Assembly: GCA_934590135.1 (NCBI GenBank)
Contig: CAKTOT010000082.1
Span: 1-10,769 of the forward strand
Direction: 5' to 3'
Source of the DNA: an uncultured Muribaculaceae bacterium
GTDB taxonomy: Bacteria; Bacteroidota; Bacteroidia; Bacteroidales; Muribaculaceae
Length of the DNA: 10,769 nucleotides
Shown: positions 1 through 6,854 of the stretch, piece by piece
Layout of the letters: each line of letters opens with the position of its first letter
Position numbering within the stretch: position 1 is the first letter of the stretch
The notes under the pieces: generated by a model
What the model saw: the letters and a program-made list of their open reading frames with translations, nothing else
The model's database searches: none
What the model was told of the DNA's origin: nothing
Program-made: the position numbers and the translations under genes

Positions 1-328
1 GTCCGGACAATAGACGTATGTATCGGCTGTGCGTCTCCGAGGCCTCATCGCCTAATTCCGGGGCCGCATCGGCGGCGGTGACGCTGTCGTCCGCAAATTC
101 GGGATTTTGTTCGAGTATTGCTATGCGCAGGTCGTTGCGGAATACTATTGTCCCGCTGTCGGCCTCCTCCTTTCCGGCGATGATGCGCAGCAGCGTAGTC
201 TTTCCGGTGCCGTTTTTGGCTATCAGACCTATTTTGTCGCCTTCGTTGATGCCGAAGGATATGGAGTCCAAGAGCATACGGTCGCCGTAGCTTTTGGTGA
301 TATTGTCTATTTGTGCGAGTATGGCCAC
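1..328 (-). CDS. ABC-F family ATPase, N-terminal part (runs off the left edge)
   Basis: The visible 109 codons encode the first ATP-binding cassette of an ABC-F protein. This family has two cassettes and no membrane domain, and its members act at the ribosome (translation factors of the Uup/EttA/YdiF type, or antibiotic resistance by target protection). The fragment begins VAILAQIDNITKSYG. It has a Walker A of the form AKNGTGKT at residues 37-44, with Ala in place of the usual first Gly, and a Q-loop glutamine at about residue 74 in ILEQNP. The frame stays open to base 1. No ATG lies in frame between the upstream stop (TAG, about 83 bases before the start) and the cassette, so GTG at 328 is the best start and aligns well with family N-termini. 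The start lies 83 bases after the NeuB-like gene, on the same strand. The signature motif, Walker B and second cassette are outside the window, so the subfamily cannot be named. Confidence 0.85.
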   Translation of the reverse strand, partial: MAILAQIDNITKSYGDRMLLDSISFGINEGDKIGLIAKNGTGKTTLLRIIAGKEEADSGTIVFRNDLRIAILEQNPEFADDSVTAADAAPELGDEASETHSRYIRLLSG

Positions 329-411
329 TTTGGAGTTGAATTGTAGATTGTTACGCCGTATCTTCGGATGGGCTTCGGGTGTCGCGCTCTTTGACTATAG
401 CAACTGTAATG

Positions 412-1428
412 TCAGCTTAATTCGATAAACTCGTTTGTCTCGTAGTCGTGAGAGGCTATGGAGCCTATTACTTTGTCCCATAGCATTGGTGATAGTCCGG
501 TGCCGGGACGTTTTGCAGTAATATCGTCGGCTGTAATGATTTGTCCTTTGGCAATATGTCGTGCTGCAACGATGCTGCGGCGGGCTACGGCGACATTGGC
601 GCTCTCGGCGGCTGTGACGACTTTCTGCGGCGAGCCCAGAGCAATCTCGACATCACGTATGGCACGGACCATATCGGCCAGTTCGGACGGTTCGAGCGAA
701 GCCTTATGGTCCGGCCCTTCCATCTGACGGCTGAGCGTAAAATGCTTCTCGATGACGGCGGCTCCGCGGGCTGCTGCTGCGATAGGCACGGTTATGCCTT
801 TGGTATGGTCGCTATATCCCACGGCGGCGCAGCCCAAGGTGGACAGAGTGTCCATGGCGTGTAGGTTGACGCTTTCGAGCGGCGCTGGATACTGGGTGGT
901 ACAGTGCAGTAGGATGATGTCGCGCCGAGGTTTTCCTGCGCTTTCGAGAGCGTGTAGTGCGGCTTCGACTTCGACTATGGTGGACATTCCGGTGGACATT
1001 ATCACCTTGCCTGGGTGGACGGCGATGGCACGTAGGTATGGCAGGTCGGTGATTTCGCCCGAAGGGATTTTCCAATAGTCCATACCCACAGAGGCAAGGA
1101 ATTCGATGGAATTCAGGTCAAAAGGTGTGCTCATAAAGCCGATATGTCGTTCGCGGCAGTGCTGTGCCAGAGTCTTGAAGTCTTCGTAGGACAATTCGAG
1201 AGCGCTGAGCATTGCCATTTGGCTGTCATCTTTCTCTTGTGGACATGCCTGCCGTTGGTATACGGCTCGTGGCGCGGTGGTCGTAACCAGGTCTTTGGCC
1301 TTGAACGTCTGGAATTTGACATAATCGGCGCCGGCTGCGGCTGCGGCGTCCACAAGTTGCAGGGCCAGGTCGAGACGTCCGTTGTGGTTGACGCCGGCTT
1401 CGGCGATAATGACTGTGTGTATTGGCAT
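412..1428 (-). CDS. N-acetylneuraminate/legionaminate synthase family protein (NeuB/LegI-like)
   Basis: This 338-residue cytoplasmic enzyme should condense phosphoenolpyruvate with an N-acetylated hexosamine (ManNAc for NeuB, 2,4-diacetamido-2,4,6-trideoxymannose for LegI) to give a nonulosonic acid. The TIM-barrel NeuB domain covers about residues 3-265. It carries IAEAGVNHNG (8-17), KFQTFKAKDLV (38-48), STPFD (100-104), KIPSGEITDLPYL (120-132), LLHCTTQYPAP (173-183), GYSDHTKGI (204-212) and EKHFTL with GPDHKASLEP (227-247). A C-terminal SAF/antifreeze-like domain (about 283-338) includes KRPGTGLSP (306-314), which contributes to the active site in this family. The length is normal. It is the third gene of a block with the acetyltransferase (26-base gap) and the LegB-like dehydratase. 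That company favours a LegI role over plain sialic acid synthesis, but sequence alone cannot fix the substrate, so no gene symbol is given. Confidence 0.93.
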   Translation of the reverse strand: MPIHTVIIAEAGVNHNGRLDLALQLVDAAAAAGADYVKFQTFKAKDLVTTTAPRAVYQRQACPQEKDDSQMAMLSALELSYEDFKTLAQHCRERHIGFMSTPFDLNSIEFLASVGMDYWKIPSGEITDLPYLRAIAVHPGKVIMSTGMSTIVEVEAALHALESAGKPRRDIILLHCTTQYPAPLESVNLHAMDTLSTLGCAAVGYSDHTKGITVPIAAAARGAAVIEKHFTLSRQMEGPDHKASLEPSELADMVRAIRDVEIALGSPQKVVTAAESANVAVARRSIVAARHIAKGQIITADDITAKRPGTGLSPMLWDKVIGSIASHDYETNEFIELS

Positions 1429-1454
1429 ATTTGTGCGTGCGAGTTTTTGGAGCG

Positions 1455-2111
1455 TTATTGCTGCTTTTTAGCCGGGCATCCGACATAGGTGCCACCGCCG
1501 TGGATGTTGCTTGTGGCAACGGCGCCCATGCCGAGGATGGTGCCATTGGCTATGGCGATTCCGTTTCGGATCTTTGCTCCCGCGCCTATGTAGCAGTCGT
1601 CTCCGATGGTAACGCCGCCGCATATTACTGCGCCGGGTCCGATGAATGTGTTTGCTCCGATATGTACATCGTGCTCGATAATCGCACCGGTGTTGACTAC
1701 TGAAAACTGTCCGATTGTGGTTCCCGGGCCGATGTATGCAAGATGCATGATTGCGCATCCTTCGGCGATAGACGCCGTGGACGATATAGTGGCATCTGAG
1801 GCCACTACTGACGGGTGGTTGAAGTCGGCGTAACGTGAGAGCAAGGCTCGGCGTGGATACATTTTGCCGTCACGTCCGCTGATCAAGGTGATATGTACCG
1901 ATGGTAGTGTGTCCGCGGATTTGCGAGCATCATTGATAAAGGAGTCGTCATTGCCCAGCCACGCCAAAGGAGCCATAGATTCGGCAGGCTGTGGCGACAC
2001 GTATCCGGCAATGTTTTCCGAGCCTGCTACATCGATTATCGAGTGGGCATGGCCGCCGGCGCCGATAAGGATTATCTTGGAATCATCCGTTATGCCGTTA
2101 TTTTCGTTCAT
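1455..2111 (-). CDS. NeuD/PglD/LegH-type sugar O- or N-acetyltransferase (left-handed beta-helix)
   Basis: This 218-residue acetyl-CoA-dependent enzyme belongs to the NeuD/PglD family. An N-terminal nucleotide-sugar-binding Rossmann-like part starts at IILIGAGGHA (13-22). From about residue 97 the chain becomes hexapeptide repeats typical of a trimeric left-handed beta-helix (ASIAEGCAI, YIGPGTTIG, VHIGANTFIGPGAVI, VTIGDDCYIG), ending in GCPAKK at 211-216. The motif NTGAIIEHD contains His147 followed by Asp148, which match the catalytic His-acidic pair of PglD. The start codon overlaps the legB-like stop (ATGA), implying translational coupling. With a LegB-like dehydratase upstream and a NeuB-like synthase downstream, the likely job is 4-N-acetylation of a UDP- or GDP-linked 4-amino-4,6-dideoxy sugar (LegH role). 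O-acetylation of the finished nonulosonate, as with some NeuD proteins, is the alternative. Confidence 0.88.
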   Translation of the reverse strand: MNENNGITDDSKIILIGAGGHAHSIIDVAGSENIAGYVSPQPAESMAPLAWLGNDDSFINDARKSADTLPSVHITLISGRDGKMYPRRALLSRYADFNHPSVVASDATISSTASIAEGCAIMHLAYIGPGTTIGQFSVVNTGAIIEHDVHIGANTFIGPGAVICGGVTIGDDCYIGAGAKIRNGIAIANGTILGMGAVATSNIHGGGTYVGCPAKKQQ

Positions 2112-3100
2112 CGGTTGTAAATATCAGTCTTGTATTTGGCCAGGTTCTCCGGGCGCACAAACCAGTCGATGGTGACACGAAGTCCGTCTTCGAGCGACAT
2201 GCGCGGACGCCAATCGGTGAGTGAGGTTATCAGCGTATTGTCGCCGCAAAGGCGGAAGACTTCGCTGTTTGCCGGGCGCAGACGTGCCGGATCGGTGACA
2301 AAAGTCACATCGGCGTTCATTAGCGATGCTATGGTTTCAAGCGTTTGACGCATGGAAATTTCCGAGCCGGAAGCGATGTTGATATCCCGTCCTTCGATGT
2401 CCTCGGCCTGAGCTAAAGCCAGAAATCCGCGCACCGTGTCGCCTACAAAATTGAAATCACGTGTAGGAGTCAGATCGCCCACGGTGATTTGGCGTTTGCC
2501 CGAGGCAATCTGTCCTATGATGGTAGGTATGATGGCGCGAGCGCTTTGGCGTGGTCCGTAGGTGTTGAATGGTCGAGCTATGACTACGGGCAACCCGAAC
2601 GCATTGTAGAAACTTGTGGCAATGGCATCGGCGCCTATCTTTGTCGCGGAATATGGTGACTGTGGCTGTCGCGGATGCTTCTCGTCTATGGGAACGTATT
2701 GCGCTGTTCCATAGACTTCGCTGGTGGAAGTGACTATGATGCGGTCGCACTGAGCATCGCGCGCCGCTTGACACATATTGAGCGTGCCGCGGATGTTGGT
2801 GTCGACGTAGCTGTCGGGCGCTACATAGCTGTATGGGATGGCGATAAGGGCGGCCAGGTGAAACACTGTGCCGCAGTCGCGTGTGATCTCGCGGCAGTAG
2901 TTGGGGTCGCGTACATCGCCGCAAACAATTTCGAGGCGGTCGTTGTGTGCTATATCCTCAAGCCATCCCCAGTAATTGAAACTGTTGTACTGTGAAAGCG
3001 CGCGCACGCGGTATCCGTGTGCCAGCAGCAGTTCGACCAAATGTGAGCCTATAAATCCGTCGGCTCCGGTGACCAATATGGTTTTATCTTTATTTATCAT
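2108..3100 (-). CDS. legB: LegB-like NAD-dependent sugar-nucleotide 4,6-dehydratase (extended SDR)
   Basis: This 330-residue extended short-chain dehydrogenase/reductase should remove water from a nucleotide-linked N-acetylglucosamine to make the 4-keto-6-deoxy intermediate, the first committed step to legionaminic acid. It has the NAD-binding TGADGFIG (11-18), the active-site run TSTSEVYG (124-131) and the YxxxK pair Tyr150/Lys154 in PYSATK, followed by RPFNTYGPRQ (176-185). The stretch LSQYNSFNYWGWLEDI (35-50) is close to the segment typical of LegB proteins and separates this gene from RmlB or GMD. I chose ATG at 3100 (MINKDKTILVTG). The frame is open back to an ATG at 3166, but the 22 extra residues are hydrophilic, precede the Rossmann strand and have no counterpart in the family. 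It overlaps the acetyltransferase start by four bases. The nucleotide carried (UDP or GDP) cannot be read from the sequence. Confidence 0.9.
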   Translation of the reverse strand: MINKDKTILVTGADGFIGSHLVELLLAHGYRVRALSQYNSFNYWGWLEDIAHNDRLEIVCGDVRDPNYCREITRDCGTVFHLAALIAIPYSYVAPDSYVDTNIRGTLNMCQAARDAQCDRIIVTSTSEVYGTAQYVPIDEKHPRQPQSPYSATKIGADAIATSFYNAFGLPVVIARPFNTYGPRQSARAIIPTIIGQIASGKRQITVGDLTPTRDFNFVGDTVRGFLALAQAEDIEGRDINIASGSEISMRQTLETIASLMNADVTFVTDPARLRPANSEVFRLCGDNTLITSLTDWRPRMSLEDGLRVTIDWFVRPENLAKYKTDIYNR

Positions 3101-3168
3101 ATAGTTGTATATCTTTCTCGGTTGTATGTCTTTCTGCTTGTTCTGTTGTGCGGCGTAATACGGCATTT

Positions 3169-3185
3169 TAAGGCGAAGTGCCTTA
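3169..3185 (-). terminator. Short hairpin after the lipoprotein gene; possible weak terminator or attenuator
   Basis: A perfect six-base inverted repeat (TAAGGC/GCCTTA) with a five-base loop begins four bases after the lipoprotein stop codon, in the 89-base spacer before the LegB-like gene. On the transcribed strand it is followed by AAAATG rather than a run of T, so it is not a canonical intrinsic terminator. It may only weaken read-through or stabilise the upstream mRNA. The stem is short and a chance origin is possible. Confidence 0.3.
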
Positions 3186-3189
3186 GTCT

Positions 3190-3666
3190 TTACCAGTATT
3201 TGACGAGGGTGTATCGTACCGTCCGTCCGGCTTCGGCGTATTGCAGTATCAGCCGTTTGCCGTCATCGGTGATTACATCGAAAGTGCTTTTGCCTTCGGG
3301 AAACGAGATCCACTCCGGGGCGCGATAGAGGTCTGTACCCGGGGCGTAAGTATCGTCTCCGTGTGTGAAGTCAAAAGTCATTACCTTGTCAGAAGGACGA
3401 GCCCATGTGCCGTTGCGTGCAATCATGTCGTGCCGAGGTGTGGTGTGTACTATTTCGATGATGTCGTTTTGGAACAGCCAGGTGGTGTAACTGCCGTCTG
3501 CTTCGGGTTGAGCAACGTCCTTGTCGTCCACTACCAACTTTTCAAGCTTCCAAAGGCCGTATAGATTGCCGATATCACCGTTATTGGTGACGCATCCGGT
3601 GGCGAAAGTGGCCAGGAGCAATGCGATGGCCGCGAGTAGTGCGGCGCTTGTATGTCTATATGCCAT
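3190..3666 (-). CDS. Lipocalin-like lipoprotein of unknown function
   Basis: This 158-residue protein has a type II signal peptide. A short basic N-terminus is followed by a hydrophobic run from about residue 8 to 22, then ATGC with the lipidated cysteine at residue 25. The residues after the cysteine (VTNNGD) lack the strong acidic cluster of the Bacteroidetes surface-export signal, so I infer an anchor facing the periplasm rather than the cell surface. The mature part opens with GLWKLEKLVVDDK and continues as alternating short strands (TWLFQNDIIEIVH, KVMTFDFTHGD, FDVITDDGKRLILQY, VRYTLVKYW), the pattern of the small lipocalin-like families common in Bacteroidales. The specific family and ligand are not recognised. 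The start lies 12 bases after the wzi-like gene, so the two are probably one operon, which hints at a role with that outer-membrane protein. Confidence 0.78.
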   Translation of the reverse strand: MAYRHTSAALLAAIALLLATFATGCVTNNGDIGNLYGLWKLEKLVVDDKDVAQPEADGSYTTWLFQNDIIEIVHTTPRHDMIARNGTWARPSDKVMTFDFTHGDDTYAPGTDLYRAPEWISFPEGKSTFDVITDDGKRLILQYAEAGRTVRYTLVKYW

Positions 3667-3678
3667 AGTATATACGTG

Positions 3679-5217
3679 TTATTTGATGGAAAGCAAGCCG
3701 CGGTAAGCAATTGTGACAAGTGCACCGAAATTGTCGCCGCGCAGATTACCTGTATCAAAGGCGGCGGTGGCGGTGACGCTCAGGCCCGGACATACTTTGG
3801 ATGCGTCCCAGTCCAGACGTACCATTGCCGAGGTGTTATGAAGCTGTTTCGGTGTGGATAATCGTCCGTTACCGCGAGCCTGTGCCCACGACAGCTTGAT
3901 GTTCCAGTCCAAGGGCGACGAAGCGATGCTACCGGCTGCCGCTGCATGGAATCCGCTGGTGCGTGTGTGCAGAAATTGTGGGTAGCCATCGCGGTTGTAT
4001 AATGGGGATATGGTGAAGGGTGTGCCTATGGCCATGCCGTAATTGTGGTGGGCATTGAAGGAAGAGTTATTGTAATAGTCATCGGCGCCCGAGGCCTCGT
4101 TAGTGATAGTAGTTCCGGGACGATCGTTCGGCGCCCAGTGCATAGGGCCGCTTTGATCGCGCATATCTATATATTCGACCACGGCTGTATGTAGCCATTT
4201 GCCTTGTGTATTGTGCCAGCGGATGCCCCACAGGCCGTCCCATTTGTTGCGCTTGGCCATAGACGATCCGTCCTCCCACAGCCATTGAAAATAACCGGAT
4301 AGTTCTCGGCCATCGGCAAATCTGTATCGGGCATTGAAATCCCATGATCCGAGGCTGCTGCCTTCAACCCATCCATCGCCATTGCCACGTCCGGGGACAA
4401 GCATTTCCCAGAATGCTTTGGCATCGGAACGATTCTCGACTTCGGAAACAATCTTGCCCTCGCGGTAAAAGCGTGTGACGCCGCCAAAGTGTCCCGCACA
4501 TTGGGCGCCTATAGTTACGGATAATGGCTTGGATGGCTTGGTGCGGAAATATACGCGCTTGTATGTGTACAATTCGCCGGTGGTCAGATGGTCGTTCCAC
4601 ATATTGTATTGGGCACGTAGCCAGTCGTTTTGGGCAAATTTGCCGTATGTAATTTGTCCCTCGATTTGCACCCATCCTTTTGTGAACGGGATGTCTTGGT
4701 AATCGACAAATCCGGCTCGCACCTGCGGTATTGGTCGAGCATTGGTGCTTTGTACCAGATCTCCGGATGATAATGCGTTGTCAACCAGGATACTGTACTG
4801 CTCTTGCATTCCGGCGGAGAGAAATACGCCGCGATATTTGACGGATGCGTACAATTGTTGAAGCCAAGCGGCGGCGGCACCGTTGCGGTGCGTGTACCAG
4901 GTGTTTGCAGTAGCATCGTAGCGGTCATAGGACTGCTTGTGTGAATATCCGGCCAGTACTTCCACTCCGGCAGCCCAATCAAAGCGGCGCGAGAAGTCAA
5001 GATTCTTGTGTGCCCGTACATCGACGTTGGCGGCATTTTTTGCCGAGGTGCGTCCGTAGTTCCAGGATGCTATCATGTATGGAGCGACGCCGCCGGATGA
5101 CGTTTGCATATTGGCTGCGACGCCGTAGTGTATGTCTATGGGGGCGGCCAACGATGGCATCGTTGCAGCAAGCGCACAAGCCACAATGGTATGTCGGAGA
5201 ATTGGAGTAGGTATCAT
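3679..5217 (-). CDS. Wzi-family capsule assembly outer-membrane beta-barrel protein
   Basis: This 512-residue protein has an N-terminal Sec signal peptide (MIPTPILRH, then a hydrophobic core, cleavage near residues 24-25 at SLA/AP). The mature part is rich in aromatic and alternating polar/hydrophobic segments with many Trp-Tyr-Gly turns, as in outer-membrane barrels. Segments such as FVDYQDIPFTKGWVQIEGQ, GELYTYKRVYFRTKP and NSSFNAHHNYGMAIGTPF resemble the Bacteroidales Wzi family, whose Enterobacteria namesake binds group 1 capsule at the surface. The protein ends with strand-like segments (GALVTIAYRGLLSIK). The size fits the Bacteroidetes members. The start at 5217 is needed to keep a full signal peptide. 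It is followed closely by the lipocalin-like lipoprotein and then by nonulosonate genes, which supports a surface-glycan role. The exact polysaccharide is unknown, and another porin-like barrel family is the main alternative. Confidence 0.75.
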   Translation of the reverse strand: MIPTPILRHTIVACALAATMPSLAAPIDIHYGVAANMQTSSGGVAPYMIASWNYGRTSAKNAANVDVRAHKNLDFSRRFDWAAGVEVLAGYSHKQSYDRYDATANTWYTHRNGAAAAWLQQLYASVKYRGVFLSAGMQEQYSILVDNALSSGDLVQSTNARPIPQVRAGFVDYQDIPFTKGWVQIEGQITYGKFAQNDWLRAQYNMWNDHLTTGELYTYKRVYFRTKPSKPLSVTIGAQCAGHFGGVTRFYREGKIVSEVENRSDAKAFWEMLVPGRGNGDGWVEGSSLGSWDFNARYRFADGRELSGYFQWLWEDGSSMAKRNKWDGLWGIRWHNTQGKWLHTAVVEYIDMRDQSGPMHWAPNDRPGTTITNEASGADDYYNNSSFNAHHNYGMAIGTPFTISPLYNRDGYPQFLHTRTSGFHAAAAGSIASSPLDWNIKLSWAQARGNGRLSTPKQLHNTSAMVRLDWDASKVCPGLSVTATAAFDTGNLRGDNFGALVTIAYRGLLSIK

Positions 5218-5378
5218 AGCGCAAATTTACAAAAAAAATGGCTAAAAGACGTGGCCTATATATGCTTGTTTGGCTTGATGGCTACGACTTTTTGCTCGGG
5301 TACGCCAATGTATGCCGCATATGGGCGTTATTCGCGACTGTGATCTCAATATTCTGGACTTACGATACGTAATAGGCG
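5218..5378 (-). other. Spacer between rodA and the wzi-like gene
   Basis: This 161-base spacer is the largest in the window and marks the boundary between the elongation operon and the surface-glycan genes. It holds a short palindrome (5360-5372, five-base stem, three-base loop) just after rodA, a T-tract and the -7 box next to the wzi-like start. No GC-rich stem followed by a T-run is present, so the end of the elongation transcript is not evident. No short coding sequence with supporting features was seen. Confidence 0.5.
5222..5229 (-). promoter_or_regulatory. Bacteroidetes -7 box directly before the wzi-like gene
   Basis: On the minus strand TAAATTTG matches the Bacteroidetes -7 consensus TAnnTTTG at every fixed base. 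Only four bases separate it from the start codon at 5217. About 17-20 bases further upstream there is only a T-rich approximation (CTTTTA) of the -33 TTTG box. A T-tract ending in TTTG lies directly next to the -7 box, too close to act as the -33 element. The expected transcription start falls at or next to the ATG. Confidence 0.55.
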
Positions 5379-6854
5379 TCAATAAGACAGGACTTCGCGA
5401 CGGCCGGCATCAATACGTAGCAGGATAAATAGTAGTATTGTGAAGCCCCAGAGCGATGATCCGCCATAGCTGAAAAACGGCAGCGGTATGCCTATGACGG
5501 GACACAGCCCGATTACCATTCCGATATTGATGCAGAAATGGAAGATGAGATACGAGGCTACGCAATATCCGTAGACACGTCCGAATGTGGTGGGCTGGCG
5601 TTCGGCTATGGACAATACGCGCAATATCAACGCCACAAACAGCGCCATCACAAGCATTGTACCCCAGAATCCTTCTTCCTCGCCTATGGTGCAGAATATG
5701 AAGTCGGTATGCTGTTCGGGAACATATTTCAACTTGGTCTGCGTGCCTTCCAAAAATCCTTTGCCGGCAAATCCGCCGCTACCGATGGCAATCTTTGACT
5801 GGTTGACGTTGTATCCGGCGCCGCGCAGGTCCTCCTCGATGCCGAGTACCACCTTGATACGCAGCTGCTGGTGAGGTTGCAATTGGTTGAAGGCGGCGTG
5901 CACGCTGAACATAAAGCATATTGAAGTGATGACGGCTGCCACGGGTATCAGCAATTTGCGCGAGCGTACTCCTCCGCGTATGGACATAATCGCCAGATAA
6001 ATGCAAGGTACGGCCAGCATAATCAGCATCAAGGCCATGCCGGGCAAGGGTATGTCGGTAAAAGTAGACAAAAGCCATAGGATGATACCATAGCCGCCAA
6101 GCCACAGAAGAACGTTACGTGCCACTTCCCAACGGCGACAGTATATAAACATCATCACCGCAAGGGCAATAGCCACCAATACCAAAATCCAAAATTGTCC
6201 GGTGGCAATACCGAGGATTGTTCCTTCGGTGAATTTGACTGCGACCACAAAGATTATCACGGCCATAGCTGCTGCGAAGAGAATGATGCCGCTCATGCCT
6301 TCGCGGTACAATACAAAGAAAAGTGCCATAAAGGTTAGAGCCGATCCGGTTTCTTTTTGGGCTAATATCAGGAACACCGGCAATATGATAATGGCGATGG
6401 CGCGCACATAGTTGCTTATCTTAGCGTTGAGCAGAAAATTGTACCCGCTGAAGAGCTTGGCCAAGGCCAAAGCCGTGGCAAATTTGGCAAACTCGGCCGG
6501 TTGTAGGCTCATAGGGCCAAGGACAAGCCACGACCGCGAACCCTTGATGTCCGGCGCCAAGAAAGGCGTGACCAGTAGCAGTAATAGTGTCAGTACGTAT
6601 ATAGGGTATGCATACGTCTCGAACATACGCACTTCTATGAGCATGATAATGCCGCCGATGCACAGTCCAAGGCCTATCCATAAGGCTTGCTTGCCCGAGA
6701 ATTCGTCAAAGGACAGTATGGCTGCGTCATCATAGTCGTAGCTGGCGGCATATATGCTGATGACGCCGGCCAGTACCATTATCAGGTATATGATAACGGT
6801 AGGCCAATCAATGGTGCGCAGCACCGTGTCCGATTCATTTCTTCTTGTCAACAT
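5379..6854 (-). CDS. rodA: RodA, SEDS-family peptidoglycan glycosyltransferase
   Basis: This 491-residue inner-membrane protein polymerises lipid II into glycan strands during elongation, as the partner of PBP2. It shows about ten or more hydrophobic segments. The conserved SEDS motifs are present: KGSRSWL...QPAEFAK (104-124), the loop GxGxxGKGFLEGTQTKLKYVPEQHTDFIF (about 359-387, with Asp384 in the HTD motif regarded as catalytic) and PVIGIPLPFFSYGGSSL (452-468). The usual QPDLGTA segment reads QKETGSA at 166-172, with Glu at the Asp position. The chain is about 120 residues longer than E. coli RodA. The extra sequence lies between about residues 200 and 330 and looks like additional membrane spans. 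The start overlaps the mrdA stop by 20 bases, a sign of coupled expression with its transpeptidase partner. Confidence 0.96.
   Translation of the reverse strand: MLTRRNESDTVLRTIDWPTVIIYLIMVLAGVISIYAASYDYDDAAILSFDEFSGKQALWIGLGLCIGGIIMLIEVRMFETYAYPIYVLTLLLLLVTPFLAPDIKGSRSWLVLGPMSLQPAEFAKFATALALAKLFSGYNFLLNAKISNYVRAIAIIILPVFLILAQKETGSALTFMALFFVLYREGMSGIILFAAAMAVIIFVVAVKFTEGTILGIATGQFWILVLVAIALAVMMFIYCRRWEVARNVLLWLGGYGIILWLLSTFTDIPLPGMALMLIMLAVPCIYLAIMSIRGGVRSRKLLIPVAAVITSICFMFSVHAAFNQLQPHQQLRIKVVLGIEEDLRGAGYNVNQSKIAIGSGGFAGKGFLEGTQTKLKYVPEQHTDFIFCTIGEEEGFWGTMLVMALFVALILRVLSIAERQPTTFGRVYGYCVASYLIFHFCINIGMVIGLCPVIGIPLPFFSYGGSSLWGFTILLFILLRIDAGRREVLSY

Noticed and set aside
18..346. Plus-strand frames opposite the ABC-F gene
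   Set aside because: The minus strand reads cleanly as an ABC-F cassette with Walker A and Q-loop; the plus frames are antisense shadows.
412..1428. Naming the synthase neuB (sialic acid) outright
   Set aside because: NeuB and LegI share all visible motifs; the LegB-like neighbour favours legionaminate, so only the family is stated.
5360..5372. Palindrome TTACG-ATA-CGTAA after rodA as a terminator
   Set aside because: Five-base AT-containing stem with no following T-run; too weak to call.
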